Positions 25,908 through 34,316 of a DNA stretch of 48,278 nt are shown in pieces. A model generated the notes under the pieces. It was not told the origin of the DNA, ran no database searches, and saw only the letters and a program-made list of their open reading frames with translations. Positions within the stretch are counted from its first letter, which is position 1, and each line of letters starts with the position of its first letter. Both the position numbers and the translations under genes were made by a program. The stretch comes from Cardiobacteriaceae bacterium (GTDB taxonomy: Bacteria; Pseudomonadota; Gammaproteobacteria; Cardiobacteriales; Cardiobacteriaceae): positions 1-48,278 of the forward strand of contig JAFUTP010000067.1 of NCBI GenBank assembly GCA_017484165.1, written 5' to 3'.

Positions 25908-27731
25908 ATGTGCGGAATTGTTGGCGGAGTAGCCGAAAGAAACATCGCTCCGATTCTTCTAGAAGGTCTAAAACGCTTGGAATATCGCGGATATGACTCC
26001 GCTGGTGTCGGTTTAATTGAGAAAAACACGCTTCACATCTGCAAAGCCGCTGGAAAAGTGCAAGTTTTGGCTGATAAAGTTAAGGCAAGCAAAGTTCGCG
26101 GCTCAACTGGCATCGCGCATACACGCTGGGCAACTCACGGTATCCCGAGCGAAAAAAACGCTCATCCGCACGCAAGTTCCGAAGAAATCGCGCTGGTGCA
26201 TAACGGCATCATCGAAAACTATCTCGAAATCAAAGCCGAACTTGCTAGTAAATATGAATTCAAATCTGATACCGACAGCGAAGTCATCGCGCATCTCATT
26301 CATTTTTATTACGCGCAATCACAGGATTTTGCCGCCGCCGTAAAACAAGCCATCTCGCGGCTGAAAGGTGCATACGCACTCGCGGTAATCTGCCGTAATA
26401 ATCCCAGACAAATGTTTGCTGCATCACGCGGTGCGCCGTTGGTAGTTGGTATCGGTATCGGTGAGCATTTCGTTGCCTCTGATTCTTTCGCGCTTCTACC
26501 CGTAACACGGCAATTTATCTACCTCGAAGACGGTGATTTAGCGGAAATATCTCGCGAATATTTCACAATTTGGGATAAAAATGGCAAGGAAACCGAACGG
26601 CAAGTGCAGGAAATTCTGCAAGAAGGCAGCACGGACGGCGCAAAAGCTGGTTATAGCCACTTTATGCAGAAAGAAATTTACGAACAACCGTCCGTCATAG
26701 CCGCAACTTTGGAAGGAAGAATTCACGCAGGCGAAATTCAAACCACCAGCATCGCACCGCAATTTTTAGAACGCCTCAAGGCAGCGGAACATATTCAAAT
26801 TATTGCCTGCGGAACCAGCTACCACGCGGGATTGGTAGCCAAATATCGTTTGGAAGAACTCGGAATTTCCACGGCAGTTGAAGTTGCCAGCGAATATCTC
26901 TACCGCCAAAATGCCGTTGCAAAAAATTCCCTATTCATCAGCATTTCACAATCAGGCGAAACCGCCGACACTCTCGCCGCACTCGAAAAAGCGAAAAAAT
27001 TACCGTATCTCGACTACCTGACCATCTGCAATGTCGCGGAAAGTGCTCTCGTGCGAGCTTCAAATTTCGCGCTACTTACCCGCGCAGGAAGAGAAATCGG
27101 CGTTGCCTCAACCAAGGCTTTTACTTCGCAATTAGTAGTGTTGGATTTTTTGGCAATGCTGATTAGTCAGGCAAAAAAAACCCCGATTAAAAACAGCACA
27201 ATCACGGCTTACGGCAATATCCCCGCTGAAATCAAACGGCTTTTGGAACTAAACGAAGAGATTAAAAAAATCGCAAATGAAATTAAAGATGCCAAAAGTT
27301 GTATGTTTTTAGGACGCGGTGCGGCTTATCCCATCGCCTGCGAGGCGGCATTAAAGCTAAAAGAACTTACCTACATCCATGCCGAAAGTTATCCCTGCGG
27401 CGAACTCAAACATGGTCCGCTCGCGTTGATTGATAAAACAATGCCCGTAATCGCAATCGTGCAAGCAGGCGAACTCGGCGAAAAAACAATGAACAATTTG
27501 CATGAAGTGCAGGCGCGCGGCGGTAGATTGATTGTGTTCGCAGATAGCCGTGTAAATACCAACACTATCGGTGAAGAAAATATCGTTCTTTCGCTCGGGG
27601 TTTGCCAAGAGGAAATTTTCCCGATACTGTCAATCGTGCCCTTGCAACTTCTTGCTTATAACTGTGCGCTCTTGAAGGGAACGGATATCGACCAACCGAG
27701 AAATTTGGCGAAATCCGTAACCGTTGAGTAG
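25908..27731 (+). CDS. glmS: Glutamine--fructose-6-phosphate aminotransferase
   Basis: Makes glucosamine-6-phosphate, the first step toward UDP-GlcNAc for peptidoglycan and LPS. 607 residues. The glutaminase domain starts MCGIVGG with Cys2 as nucleophile, followed by RLEYRGYDSAG and HTRWATHG. Two SIS sugar-phosphate domains follow, with CGTSYHAG and SISQSGETADT, ending in the family tail DIDQPRNLAKSVTVE. Complete and normal. Regulation by a glmS ribozyme is not expected here, and I saw none in the leader. Confidence 0.97.
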   Translation: MCGIVGGVAERNIAPILLEGLKRLEYRGYDSAGVGLIEKNTLHICKAAGKVQVLADKVKASKVRGSTGIAHTRWATHGIPSEKNAHPHASSEEIALVHNGIIENYLEIKAELASKYEFKSDTDSEVIAHLIHFYYAQSQDFAAAVKQAISRLKGAYALAVICRNNPRQMFAASRGAPLVVGIGIGEHFVASDSFALLPVTRQFIYLEDGDLAEISREYFTIWDKNGKETERQVQEILQEGSTDGAKAGYSHFMQKEIYEQPSVIAATLEGRIHAGEIQTTSIAPQFLERLKAAEHIQIIACGTSYHAGLVAKYRLEELGISTAVEVASEYLYRQNAVAKNSLFISISQSGETADTLAALEKAKKLPYLDYLTICNVAESALVRASNFALLTRAGREIGVASTKAFTSQLVVLDFLAMLISQAKKTPIKNSTITAYGNIPAEIKRLLELNEEIKKIANEIKDAKSCMFLGRGAAYPIACEAALKLKELTYIHAESYPCGELKHGPLALIDKTMPVIAIVQAGELGEKTMNNLHEVQARGGRLIVFADSRVNTNTIGEENIVLSLGVCQEEIFPILSIVPLQLLAYNCALLKGTDIDQPRNLAKSVTVE

Positions 27732-27767
27732 AAAAAGACGGTTTTTAATAAGATAAAAATCACAGGA

Positions 27768-27889
27768 GGGTGTATCTAAAAATTCGTCATTTTGAGCCGT
27801 AGGCGAAAAATCTATATCGGCAGATCCTTCGCTGTACTCAGGATGACGAAGGTAGAAAAATAGAACTAATCCTAAATTTAGATACACCT
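27768..27889 (+). repeat. Miniature inverted-repeat element, copy 4
   Basis: A 122-bp full copy between glmS and thrS. Ends are GGGTGTATCTAAAAATT and (inverted) AGGTGTATCTAAATTT. Flanks AGGA and AAGA may be a decayed duplication. Core hairpin intact. Confidence 0.88.
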
Positions 27890-27934
27890 AAGACAGATAT
27901 TCACAATATTTTTTATTTCACAAAGGCAATAAAA

Positions 27935-29857
27935 ATGATCAACATCACGCTACCCGACGGTAGTCAGAAAAGCTTTGATAAAGAAGAAATTACAGGCGCA
28001 GAAATCGCAGCAGCAATCGGTGCAGGACTTGCCAAAGCAGCAATCGCGGTAAAAGTAAATGATGAATTACAAGATTTATCCGACAAAATCACCGCCGACA
28101 GCCGCATTTCCATCATTACCGATAAAGATGAAGATGGCTTACACATAATCCGCCACTCCTGCGCTCACCTACTCGGACACGCACTCAAACAACTTTTCCC
28201 AACGGCAAAAATGGTTATCGGACCTGTTATCGAAAACGGTTTTTACTATGACATCGACTGCGAACACCGCTTCTCACCTGATGATTTAGTCGCAATCGAA
28301 GCCAGAATGAAAGAACTTGCCGCAACTAAATATGAAGTAATCAAAAAATGGATTAAAACAGCGGATGCTCGGCAAGTTTTCCAAGATAGAAATGAAGATT
28401 TCAAAATCCGCCTTATCGACGATTTTGACGATACGGTAAAAGAAGTAGGGCTCTATCACCATCAGGAATATATCGATATGTGCCGCGGTCCGCATGTACC
28501 TGATATGGGAAAGATTAAAGCGTTCAAATTAACCAAACTTTCAGGCTCATACTGGCGCGGTGATGCAAACGGCGAACCGTTACAAAGAATTTACGGGGTC
28601 GCCTTCCGCAATCAAAAAGAATTAGACGAATACTTAACCCAGCTTGCCGAAGCCGAAAAACGCGACCATCGCAAAATCGGTAAAGCTTTGGATTTATTTC
28701 ACCTGCAAGAAGAAGCACCAGGAATGGTTTTCTGGCACGCCAAGGGGTGGACAATCTATAAAACACTCGAAAATTACATTCGCGGCAAACTCAAAAAATA
28801 CGGCTACGAAGAAGTGCAAGGTCCGCAAATCCTCGACCGCTCACTCTGGGAAAAATCAGGACACTGGGACAAATTCGGCAACAATATGTTCACTTGCTGC
28901 ATCGATGAACACGATTACGCCGTCAAACCGATGAACTGCCCTGGACATATCCAAATTTTCAATCAAGGTTTGCGCTCCTACCGTGAATTGCCAATCCGTT
29001 ACGCTGAATTCGGCATCTGCCACCGTAATGAACCTTCTGGCACTCTGCACGGAATAATGCGCGTGCGCCGCTTCGTGCAAGATGACGGTCATATCTTTTG
29101 TAGCGAAAATCAAATCAAATCCGAAATCGAACGCTGCTGCCAAATGGTTTATGAGGTGTATCAAGATTTCGGATTTAACGAAGTCGAACTCGCACTCTCA
29201 ACTCGCCCCGAAAAACGCGTCGGTAGCGAAGAAATTTGGGATAAAGCCGAACAAGCATTAAAAGAAGCTTTGGAAGGACAAGGTTTAACTTACCGTCTGC
29301 AACCTGGTGAGGGTGCGTTTTACGGTCCGAAAATTGAATTTACATTAAAAGATAGCATCGGGCGGCGTTGGCAATGCGGCACGGTGCAGCTCGATTTTTC
29401 AATGCCGACAAGGCTAGGCGCACAATTCGTAGCCGAAAACGGCGAAAAACAAACGCCCGTAATGATTCATCGTGCGGTTCTCGGCTCGCTGGAAAGATTT
29501 ATCGGAATTTTGATTGAACAACACGCTGGAATTTTGCCCGTATGGCTTTCACCTGTGCAAGCGGTAGTTATGCCAATCACCGATGCACAAGATGATTGCG
29601 TCAATCAAGTCTTCGAAGAATTGCAAGAGAATGGCGTTCGCGTCGAGAAAGATTTGAGAAATGAAAAAATTAACTATAAAATACGCAACCACACTCTACT
29701 TCGCGTGCCGTATATGCTGGTTATCGGCGACCGAGAAAAAGAAGCGCACACAGTTTCTGTTCGCACTCGGGACGGCAAAAATCTTGGAACGATGCAAATT
29801 AAAGAATTTATCGAACGCATCCGCCAAGCAAATTTAACGAAATCACAGGAGATTTAA
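27935..29857 (+). CDS. thrS: Threonyl-tRNA synthetase
   Basis: Class II synthetase charging tRNA-Thr. 640 residues: TGS domain (1-60, [10 protein letters not shown]), editing domain with [11 protein letters not shown] (HxxxH), catalytic core with [10 protein letters not shown] and [21 protein letters not shown], and a C-terminal anticodon-binding domain. In E. coli ThrS represses its own mRNA; no operator was evaluated here. Its last codons contain the AGGAG that serves infC, which starts two bases after the thrS stop. Confidence 0.97.
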   Translation: MINITLPDGSQKSFDKEEITGAEIAAAIGAGLAKAAIAVKVNDELQDLSDKITADSRISIITDKDEDGLHIIRHSCAHLLGHALKQLFPTAKMVIGPVIENGFYYDIDCEHRFSPDDLVAIEARMKELAATKYEVIKKWIKTADARQVFQDRNEDFKIRLIDDFDDTVKEVGLYHHQEYIDMCRGPHVPDMGKIKAFKLTKLSGSYWRGDANGEPLQRIYGVAFRNQKELDEYLTQLAEAEKRDHRKIGKALDLFHLQEEAPGMVFWHAKGWTIYKTLENYIRGKLKKYGYEEVQGPQILDRSLWEKSGHWDKFGNNMFTCCIDEHDYAVKPMNCPGHIQIFNQGLRSYRELPIRYAEFGICHRNEPSGTLHGIMRVRRFVQDDGHIFCSENQIKSEIERCCQMVYEVYQDFGFNEVELALSTRPEKRVGSEEIWDKAEQALKEALEGQGLTYRLQPGEGAFYGPKIEFTLKDSIGRRWQCGTVQLDFSMPTRLGAQFVAENGEKQTPVMIHRAVLGSLERFIGILIEQHAGILPVWLSPVQAVVMPITDAQDDCVNQVFEELQENGVRVEKDLRNEKINYKIRNHTLLRVPYMLVIGDREKEAHTVSVRTRDGKNLGTMQIKEFIERIRQANLTKSQEI

Positions 29858-29859
29858 CA

Positions 29860-30390
29860 ATAGCTCGCATAGACGCAAAACAGAACGAACCGCGTAAAAA
29901 CGAAGAAATCCGCGAAAAGTCCGTTCTTTTAATTGGTGCAGACGGAGAACAAGTCGGCATAGTTCCAATTGAACAAGCATTAGATAAAGCTTTCGAATTA
30001 AATCTAGATTTAGTCGAAGTCGCTGCCAATGCTAAACCGCCAGTCTGCAAGTTGATGAATTACAACAAATTCCGCTTCGAGCAGCAAAAAAAGCAAAAAG
30101 AAGCACGGAAGAACCAAAAACAAATCCAAATCAAAGAATTAAAATTTCGTCCTGGAACTGATGTTGGAGACTATCAGGTCAAACTACGCAACCTAGTGCG
30201 TTTCCTTAATGACGGGGACAAGGTAAAAATCACCGTTCGCTTTCGCGGTCGGGAACTTGCTCATCAGGATTTAGGACAAAAACTCCTCGACAGAATTGAA
30301 GCGGAAACCGCTGAAATCGCGGTTGTGGAGCAAAAAGCTGGAATGGAAGGTCGCCAAATGGTGATGCTACTCGCTCCAACTAAAAAATAA
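29860..30390 (+). CDS. infC: Translation initiation factor IF-3, apparent AUA start
   Basis: IF-3 checks start-codon fidelity and keeps 30S subunits free. 176 residues. The frame opens with [17 protein letters not shown] and continues with [20 protein letters not shown] and [12 protein letters not shown], so the family N-terminus lies upstream of the first in-frame ATG (30055). No ATG, GTG or TTG fits. The codon before GCT-CGC is ATA (29860-29862), and AGGAG (29847-29851) lies 8 nt upstream. E. coli infC uses AUU, which lets IF-3 repress its own translation; AUA would serve the same purpose. Operon thrS-infC-rpmI-rplT. Confidence 0.93.
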   Translation: MARIDAKQNEPRKNEEIREKSVLLIGADGEQVGIVPIEQALDKAFELNLDLVEVAANAKPPVCKLMNYNKFRFEQQKKQKEARKNQKQIQIKELKFRPGTDVGDYQVKLRNLVRFLNDGDKVKITVRFRGRELAHQDLGQKLLDRIEAETAEIAVVEQKAGMEGRQMVMLLAPTKK

Positions 30391-30403
30391 CCCCGTAACA
30401 AGT

Positions 30404-30459
30404 GCTCGTGAGTTAGCAAATATTGATGATTTTTCTTAAATTTTCAGTTACTTACGAGC
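30404..30459 (+). promoter_or_regulatory. Candidate L20-responsive leader structure upstream of rpmI
   Basis: GCTCGTGAGT (30404-30413) can pair over a 36-nt loop with ACTTACGAGC (30450-30459), a 10-bp helix with one G-U pair. It lies between infC and rpmI, where L20 binds a leader structure in E. coli to repress rpmI-rplT. No T-run follows, so it is not a simple terminator. The regulatory role is inferred from position and pairing. Confidence 0.5.
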
Positions 30460-30493
30460 TTTGATTATTAGGCAAAAAAATGCGGAGTCAAAA

Positions 30494-30682
30494 ATGCCAA
30501 AAATGAAAACACATCGAGGCGCAGCAAAACGCTTCAAAAAAACTAAAAACGGTTATACCGTAGGACACGCTCATGTTCGCCATATCCTCACTAAAAAAAC
30601 CACTAAACGCAAAAGACAATTACGCGGAACTTTGGAAGTTCATAAGTCTGATGTTCGTGCAGTTCGGCAAATGATTGGTTAG
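30494..30682 (+). CDS. rpmI: Ribosomal protein L35
   Basis: 62-residue basic 50S protein starting [17 protein letters not shown], the family signature. The start at 30494 is set by GGAG 6 nt upstream; an upstream in-frame extension would begin inside the leader hairpin and is rejected. It lies in the standard infC-rpmI-rplT order, 9 nt before rplT. Confidence 0.96.
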   Translation: MPKMKTHRGAAKRFKKTKNGYTVGHAHVRHILTKKTTKRKRQLRGTLEVHKSDVRAVRQMIG

Positions 30683-30691
30683 GAGTAAAAA

Positions 30692-31045
30692 ATGGCAAGA
30701 GTGAAAAGAGGTGTGCAAGCACGCGCCCGTCATAAAAAAGTTCTTAAAGCTGCTAAAGGCTATTACAACGCAAGACGCAAAGTTTTCCGTGTTGCTAATC
30801 AGGCGGTAATCAAAGCTGGTCAGTATGCTTACCGCGACCGTAAAGCTAAAAAACGCGAATTTCGTAAATTGTGGATTATTCGGATTAACGCTGCTGCTAG
30901 AATCCACGGTTTAAGTTATAGCCGTTTTATCAATGGCTTAAAGAAAGCAGGAATTGCAATTGACCGTAAAATTCTTGCGGAACTTGCGGTTTATAACAAA
31001 ACAGTCTTTGCGGCTTTGGCAGAAAAAGCAAAAGCATCTTTATAA
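30692..31045 (+). CDS. rplT: Ribosomal protein L20
   Basis: 117-residue 50S assembly protein. It starts [19 protein letters not shown] and contains the [14 protein letters not shown] and [13 protein letters not shown] segments. L20 also acts as repressor of its own operon in E. coli and Bacillus. AGGAG lies 7 nt upstream. The pheS-pheT-ihfA genes that follow rplT in enterics are absent; a CheX-like gene follows. Confidence 0.97.
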   Translation: MARVKRGVQARARHKKVLKAAKGYYNARRKVFRVANQAVIKAGQYAYRDRKAKKREFRKLWIIRINAAARIHGLSYSRFINGLKKAGIAIDRKILAELAVYNKTVFAALAEKAKASL

Positions 31046-31086
31046 TTTGTCAGCCGCACTCGCCCAACTAATATTTGGACTTTACT

Positions 31087-31554
31087 ATGATCGAAGAAAG
31101 AAAAATTCAGGTTTTTATTGACGGAATTGCCCGTTTCTTTAACGAAGTCAACAATATCGATGTTGAAATAGGAACTCCATATTTAGTTGATAACACTAAT
31201 CCACAATCCAGCGATTTCACAGGAATTATCGGTATATCAGGACCTCTGCGCGGTTGTGTTTATTTTTCCGCACCGCGTGTACTTTTGCAGCATGTGTTGG
31301 TGAGCATCGGAGAAATGGGTTCAACTGATGAGGAAATGTTCGATTTAGTCGGTGAAATCGCTAATACTATTTCTGGTAATGCCCGCAGCGAATACGGTGA
31401 AAGTTTTATGATTTCTGTGCCTGTGGTGATAAACGGTGTTCCTAGCGATATTTATCTTCCGCCAGATGCTCGTTCTTATGTCATTCCGATTTCTTGGAAA
31501 ACATATTCATCGGTAATCGTAGTTTGTTTGCAAGAAAACAAAGCTGTCAGATAG
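31087..31554 (+). CDS. CheX-like domain protein
   Basis: 155 residues. The DLVGEIANTISGNARSEYGESF segment (about 92-113) holds the E-x2-N motif of CheX/CheC phosphatases, flanked by the expected beta strands (GIIGISGPLRGCVYFSAP). CheX removes phosphate from CheY in some bacteria; single-domain homologues also occur without a chemotaxis cluster. No CheA, CheY or flagellar gene is nearby, so a role in twitching motility or another response-regulator circuit is only a suggestion. The start is ATG 31087, with GGA at 31076-31078. Confidence 0.8.
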   Translation: MIEERKIQVFIDGIARFFNEVNNIDVEIGTPYLVDNTNPQSSDFTGIIGISGPLRGCVYFSAPRVLLQHVLVSIGEMGSTDEEMFDLVGEIANTISGNARSEYGESFMISVPVVINGVPSDIYLPPDARSYVIPISWKTYSSVIVVCLQENKAVR

Positions 31555-31591
31555 AGTATTTTTTTGTTTTTTGTTCATAATTTTTCCTCCT

Positions 31592-31619
31592 CGCCAGCAT
31601 TTTTTGCTGGCGTATTTTT
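31592..31619 (+). terminator. Terminator after the CheX-like gene
   Basis: CGCCAGCA (31592-31599) and TGCTGGCG (31605-31612) form a perfect 8-bp stem followed by TATTTTTATTTG. It ends about 12 nt before the trmA start. Confidence 0.88.
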
Positions 31620-31630
31620 ATTTGTAAAAA

Positions 31631-32719
31631 ATGATTTATTCCGAAGAATTAACTAGCAAAGCGCAATTTATTCAAAATTTATTTTCTAATTTTTACTGCG
31701 GAGACTGGGAGATTTTCCCCTCTTCCCCAGAGCATTTTCGAATGCGAGCAGAATTTCGGATTTGGCGCGAGGGGGAAAATATTTTCTATGCGATGTCGCC
31801 AGTTGGTGAAAAAATTTCGGCAAAAAATATAATTTTGCTTGACAGTTTTCCCGTTGCAAGTTTGCGAATAAACCGTGCAATGCCAAAATTATTAGAAATT
31901 ATCCGCTCCGAGCAAGTATTAAAGAACAAATTATTTCAGCTGGAATTTTTATCGACTTCTACCGATGATTTACTCATCACTTTGATTTATCACCGCAAGT
32001 TGGATGATGCTTGGCAAAACGCGGCAAAAAAAATCGAAGAAAAATTAAATGCTGCGGTTATCGGTCGTTCGCGTGGTGAGAAGATTGTTTTGTCGCGAGA
32101 TTTTGTGCGAGAAGAATTTACCGTCAATAATGAGAAATTTTCATATTTGCAATACGAGCAGAGTTTTTCGCAACCGAATGCCGAAATTTGCCGTGAAATG
32201 CTCAACTGGACGCAAAAACAAGCACGAAATTTAGCGCATCTGCATCACCGTGATTTGCTGGAACTTTATTGCGGTAACGGTAATTTTTCGCTGCCGATGG
32301 CAAGAGTTTTTCGGCGAGTGTTGGCAACTGAAATCAGCAAAACTAGCGTTATGGCTCTGCGGCAAAATGTAGCGAATAACAAAATCACAAATATTGATTT
32401 AGCGCGGCTTTCCGCGGAAGAATTGTCAGAAGCTTTTGCTGGAAAACGAGAATTTAAGCGTCTCAAAGAGGCAAATATCAATCTGCACAACTATGATTTT
32501 GCTGCCGTGCTGGTTGATCCTCCGCGGGCGGGAGTTGATAAAAAGACTTTGGAAATTTTGAAAAATTTTTCTTACATTTTTTATATTTCCTGCAATCCCC
32601 AAACTTTGGCAGAAAATTTACGCGAGCTCACTGAGCATAAAATCATTGCAGCGGCTATGTTCGACCAATTTCCACACACGCCGCACATTGAAACGGCAGT
32701 TGTATTACAGTTGAAATAA
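31631..32719 (+). CDS. trmA: tRNA (uracil-54-C5)-methyltransferase
   Basis: Makes ribothymidine at position 54 of tRNAs. 362 residues, without the N-terminal TRAM or iron-sulfur region of the RlmC/RlmD paralogues. SAM-binding motif ELYCGNGNFSLPMA and the DPPRAGVD segment are present; the catalytic nucleophile is Cys321 in ISCNPQTLAENL. Its start follows a terminator closely, with little room for a promoter between. Converges on the ygfB-like gene with one base between the stop codons. Confidence 0.93.
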   Translation: MIYSEELTSKAQFIQNLFSNFYCGDWEIFPSSPEHFRMRAEFRIWREGENIFYAMSPVGEKISAKNIILLDSFPVASLRINRAMPKLLEIIRSEQVLKNKLFQLEFLSTSTDDLLITLIYHRKLDDAWQNAAKKIEEKLNAAVIGRSRGEKIVLSRDFVREEFTVNNEKFSYLQYEQSFSQPNAEICREMLNWTQKQARNLAHLHHRDLLELYCGNGNFSLPMARVFRRVLATEISKTSVMALRQNVANNKITNIDLARLSAEELSEAFAGKREFKRLKEANINLHNYDFAAVLVDPPRAGVDKKTLEILKNFSYIFYISCNPQTLAENLRELTEHKIIAAAMFDQFPHTPHIETAVVLQLK

Positions 32720-32720
32720 T

Positions 32721-33239
32721 TTATTCCGCCGAATGCATACGGATATAAATCATAATCACGCCCATTCGACAATATTCTTCCAAATTAAGCAACATTGTTA
32801 AATTCGCATCGGACGGTTCGAGATTGGTATCTAATTTCGAAAATTCTTTGATGTCTTGAATATATTCGTTTATGTCATCTTCGAGTTGTTTGAGTTGCGG
32901 TGAAAATTCTTTTTCCTGCTGCAAAAATGCTAAAACATTCAGAAAGCCGTAAATCCAAGAAACAAACTGCTCTGCTCTTTCCTTCGGCATTGCTTCTTCT
33001 TCGAGCACAAGTTGATAACCAAATTCGATATCCTGCAATTGTTCGCTGATTTCTTTTTGCACTTCATTGACGAATTTTTCTTCTTCCGTTTTGTCAAGAA
33101 TAAAGATATTTTTAATGTATTTTTCACCGCCGAAAGCCGTAAAAGCACTCAACATTCCCTGCATTTCCGACGGTGCATACCAGCAATCTAACCGCTCTAT
33201 TTCGCTTTTTAATTTTGGATAATCGAATTGTCCTGACAT
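32721..33239 (-). CDS. YgfB/YecA (UPF0149) family protein
   Basis: 172 residues. The CWYAPSEMQGMLSAFTAFGG opening, the FVSWIYGFLNVLAF centre and the C-terminal LEEYCRMGVIMIYIRM helix match the UPF0149 family, which in E. coli sits divergent from zapA as here. Function is poorly known; YgfB represses some cell-wall stress genes in Pseudomonas. The start at 33239 is chosen for AGGAA upstream. A Correia-like element occupies the divergent promoter region. Confidence 0.88.
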   Translation of the reverse strand: MSGQFDYPKLKSEIERLDCWYAPSEMQGMLSAFTAFGGEKYIKNIFILDKTEEEKFVNEVQKEISEQLQDIEFGYQLVLEEEAMPKERAEQFVSWIYGFLNVLAFLQQEKEFSPQLKQLEDDINEYIQDIKEFSKLDTNLEPSDANLTMLLNLEEYCRMGVIMIYIRMHSAE

Positions 33240-33315
33240 AAATAATTCCTGGTGCTTTTTAATAATGCTTTGAGTGCGGAAAATTATAAATCTATGCTCA
33301 CAGGAAAACTGACAA

Positions 33316-33419
33316 TATAGTCGTTCCAATTCAAAATAGACGAGGCAGCGAGGCGAAGACAGTATAAAAATACGGCGAGACGAAGCTAACGAAGTATATT
33401 TTGAAGTGGAGCAACTATA
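33316..33419. mobile_element. Correia-like miniature inverted-repeat element
   Basis: 104 bp bounded by TATAGT and ACTATA, with 23-bp terminal inverted repeats differing at three positions. The inner part GACGAGGCAGCGAGGCGAAG, then ACAGTA...TACGG, follows the pattern of neisserial Correia elements (GACAAGGCGACGAAGCC, ACAGTA...GTACGG, quoted from memory). TA at each end fits a TA target. It sits between divergent ygfB and zapA operons. Confidence 0.75.
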
Positions 33420-33429
33420 TTTGTATAAT
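33401..33429 (+). promoter_or_regulatory. Sigma-70-like promoter with its -35 inside the Correia-like element
   Basis: TTGAAG (33401-33406), a 17-bp spacer and TATAAT (33424-33429). The -35 lies in the element's right terminal repeat and the -10 lies just outside. It points at the coiled-coil gene and zapA. Confidence 0.65.
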
Positions 33430-33482
33430 TCCGCGCTTTCTTACAAATCCTACAACTTTATTTTTCACTTTTAAGGAAACAT

Positions 33483-33926
33483 ATGAAAACTCTCGAACGG
33501 TTGCGAATTGAAGAATTAAAAAATGTCGAAAAGCAGGTTAATGAATTATTAAGACTATGGCGGAAGCAGCAAAAAGAGTTCCAAGATTTACAACAACGGT
33601 ATGACAAATTATCACGGGAACATCAGCAAGTTCAGGTTAGCTCTTCCAGTCAAATTGATGATATTAGCAACCAGCATCAACAAGAATTAGAAAGAGTAAA
33701 TGAGCAATGGCAAGATCAATACGAGGAAAAAATCAGCCAACTCGATAATGAAAAAGCAACCATCGAGGAAAATTATCGCCGTCAATTAGCCGCAACCGAA
33801 CGAGACTATTCCGAAAGATTGGAAAATTTAACCCGTCAAGTTGAGCGCGAAAAAGCCGTCAAAGAAGCATTACTGGCAAGAATTCGCAGCATCGATACTC
33901 TGGATTTAATCGGACAGGAGCACTAA
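33483..33926 (+). CDS. Long coiled-coil protein upstream of zapA (ZapB-like position)
   Basis: 147 residues, nearly all predicted coiled coil by heptad pattern (ELKNVEKQVNELLRLWRKQQ onward), rich in Glu, Gln and Arg and with no membrane segment. Gammaproteobacteria often encode a small ~70-residue coiled-coil protein directly before zapA (the ZapB-like TIGR02449 family); this one is twice as long. A role in Z-ring organisation is inferred from position and coiled coil only. AAGGAAAC lies upstream of the ATG; zapA starts 3 nt after its stop. Confidence 0.75.
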   Translation: MKTLERLRIEELKNVEKQVNELLRLWRKQQKEFQDLQQRYDKLSREHQQVQVSSSSQIDDISNQHQQELERVNEQWQDQYEEKISQLDNEKATIEENYRRQLAATERDYSERLENLTRQVEREKAVKEALLARIRSIDTLDLIGQEH

Positions 33927-33929
33927 ACA

Positions 33930-34247
33930 ATGGCAACAGCAGCAAAAGAAGAAGTTTCGGTTAATTTGAAAATTTTCAACGACTCTTACACTATTTATTG
34001 CGATCCGCAGGAAAAGGAAATTTTGCTTGATGTCGCGGAACAATTAAATACCAAGTTTTATGAAATCCACAGCAAGCAACCGAATTTAAGCCGTGAAAAA
34101 GTTATAGTTTTCTGCGTTTTAGAACTGGTTTGCAAACTGCGCAATGATCGTAGCACTACTGCAAAAGACATCATCAATGCAAATCAAATCAGCGAAAAAT
34201 TAAATGCTGCTTTGGATATGGCATTAGCAGAAATTAAGCCGCAGTGA
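33930..34247 (+). CDS. zapA: Cell division protein ZapA
   Basis: Cross-links FtsZ filaments at the division site. 105 residues: N-terminal globular part (VNLKIFNDSYTIYCDPQEKEILLDVAEQLN) and C-terminal helix. In many gammaproteobacteria zapA is followed by the 6S RNA gene ssrS, but here a terminator and an orphan gene follow and I see no 6S RNA. Its upstream ribosome-binding site (AGGAG) lies in the end of the coiled-coil gene. Confidence 0.93.
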   Translation: MATAAKEEVSVNLKIFNDSYTIYCDPQEKEILLDVAEQLNTKFYEIHSKQPNLSREKVIVFCVLELVCKLRNDRSTTAKDIINANQISEKLNAALDMALAEIKPQ

Positions 34248-34276
34248 TTTTGTATTACTTATGATTTACAGAAAAA

Positions 34277-34309
34277 ACGCGCCGCATAATTGGGCGCGTT
34301 TTTATTTTT
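34277..34309 (+). terminator. Terminator after zapA
   Basis: ACGCGCC (34277-34283) pairs with GGCGCGT (34293-34299), followed by TTTTATTTTT. Confidence 0.88.
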
Positions 34310-34316
34310 GATACTT

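Noticed and set aside
34248-34316. 6S RNA after zapA
   Set aside because: Only a compact terminator fits in this gap; there is no room or structure for a ~180-nt 6S RNA.
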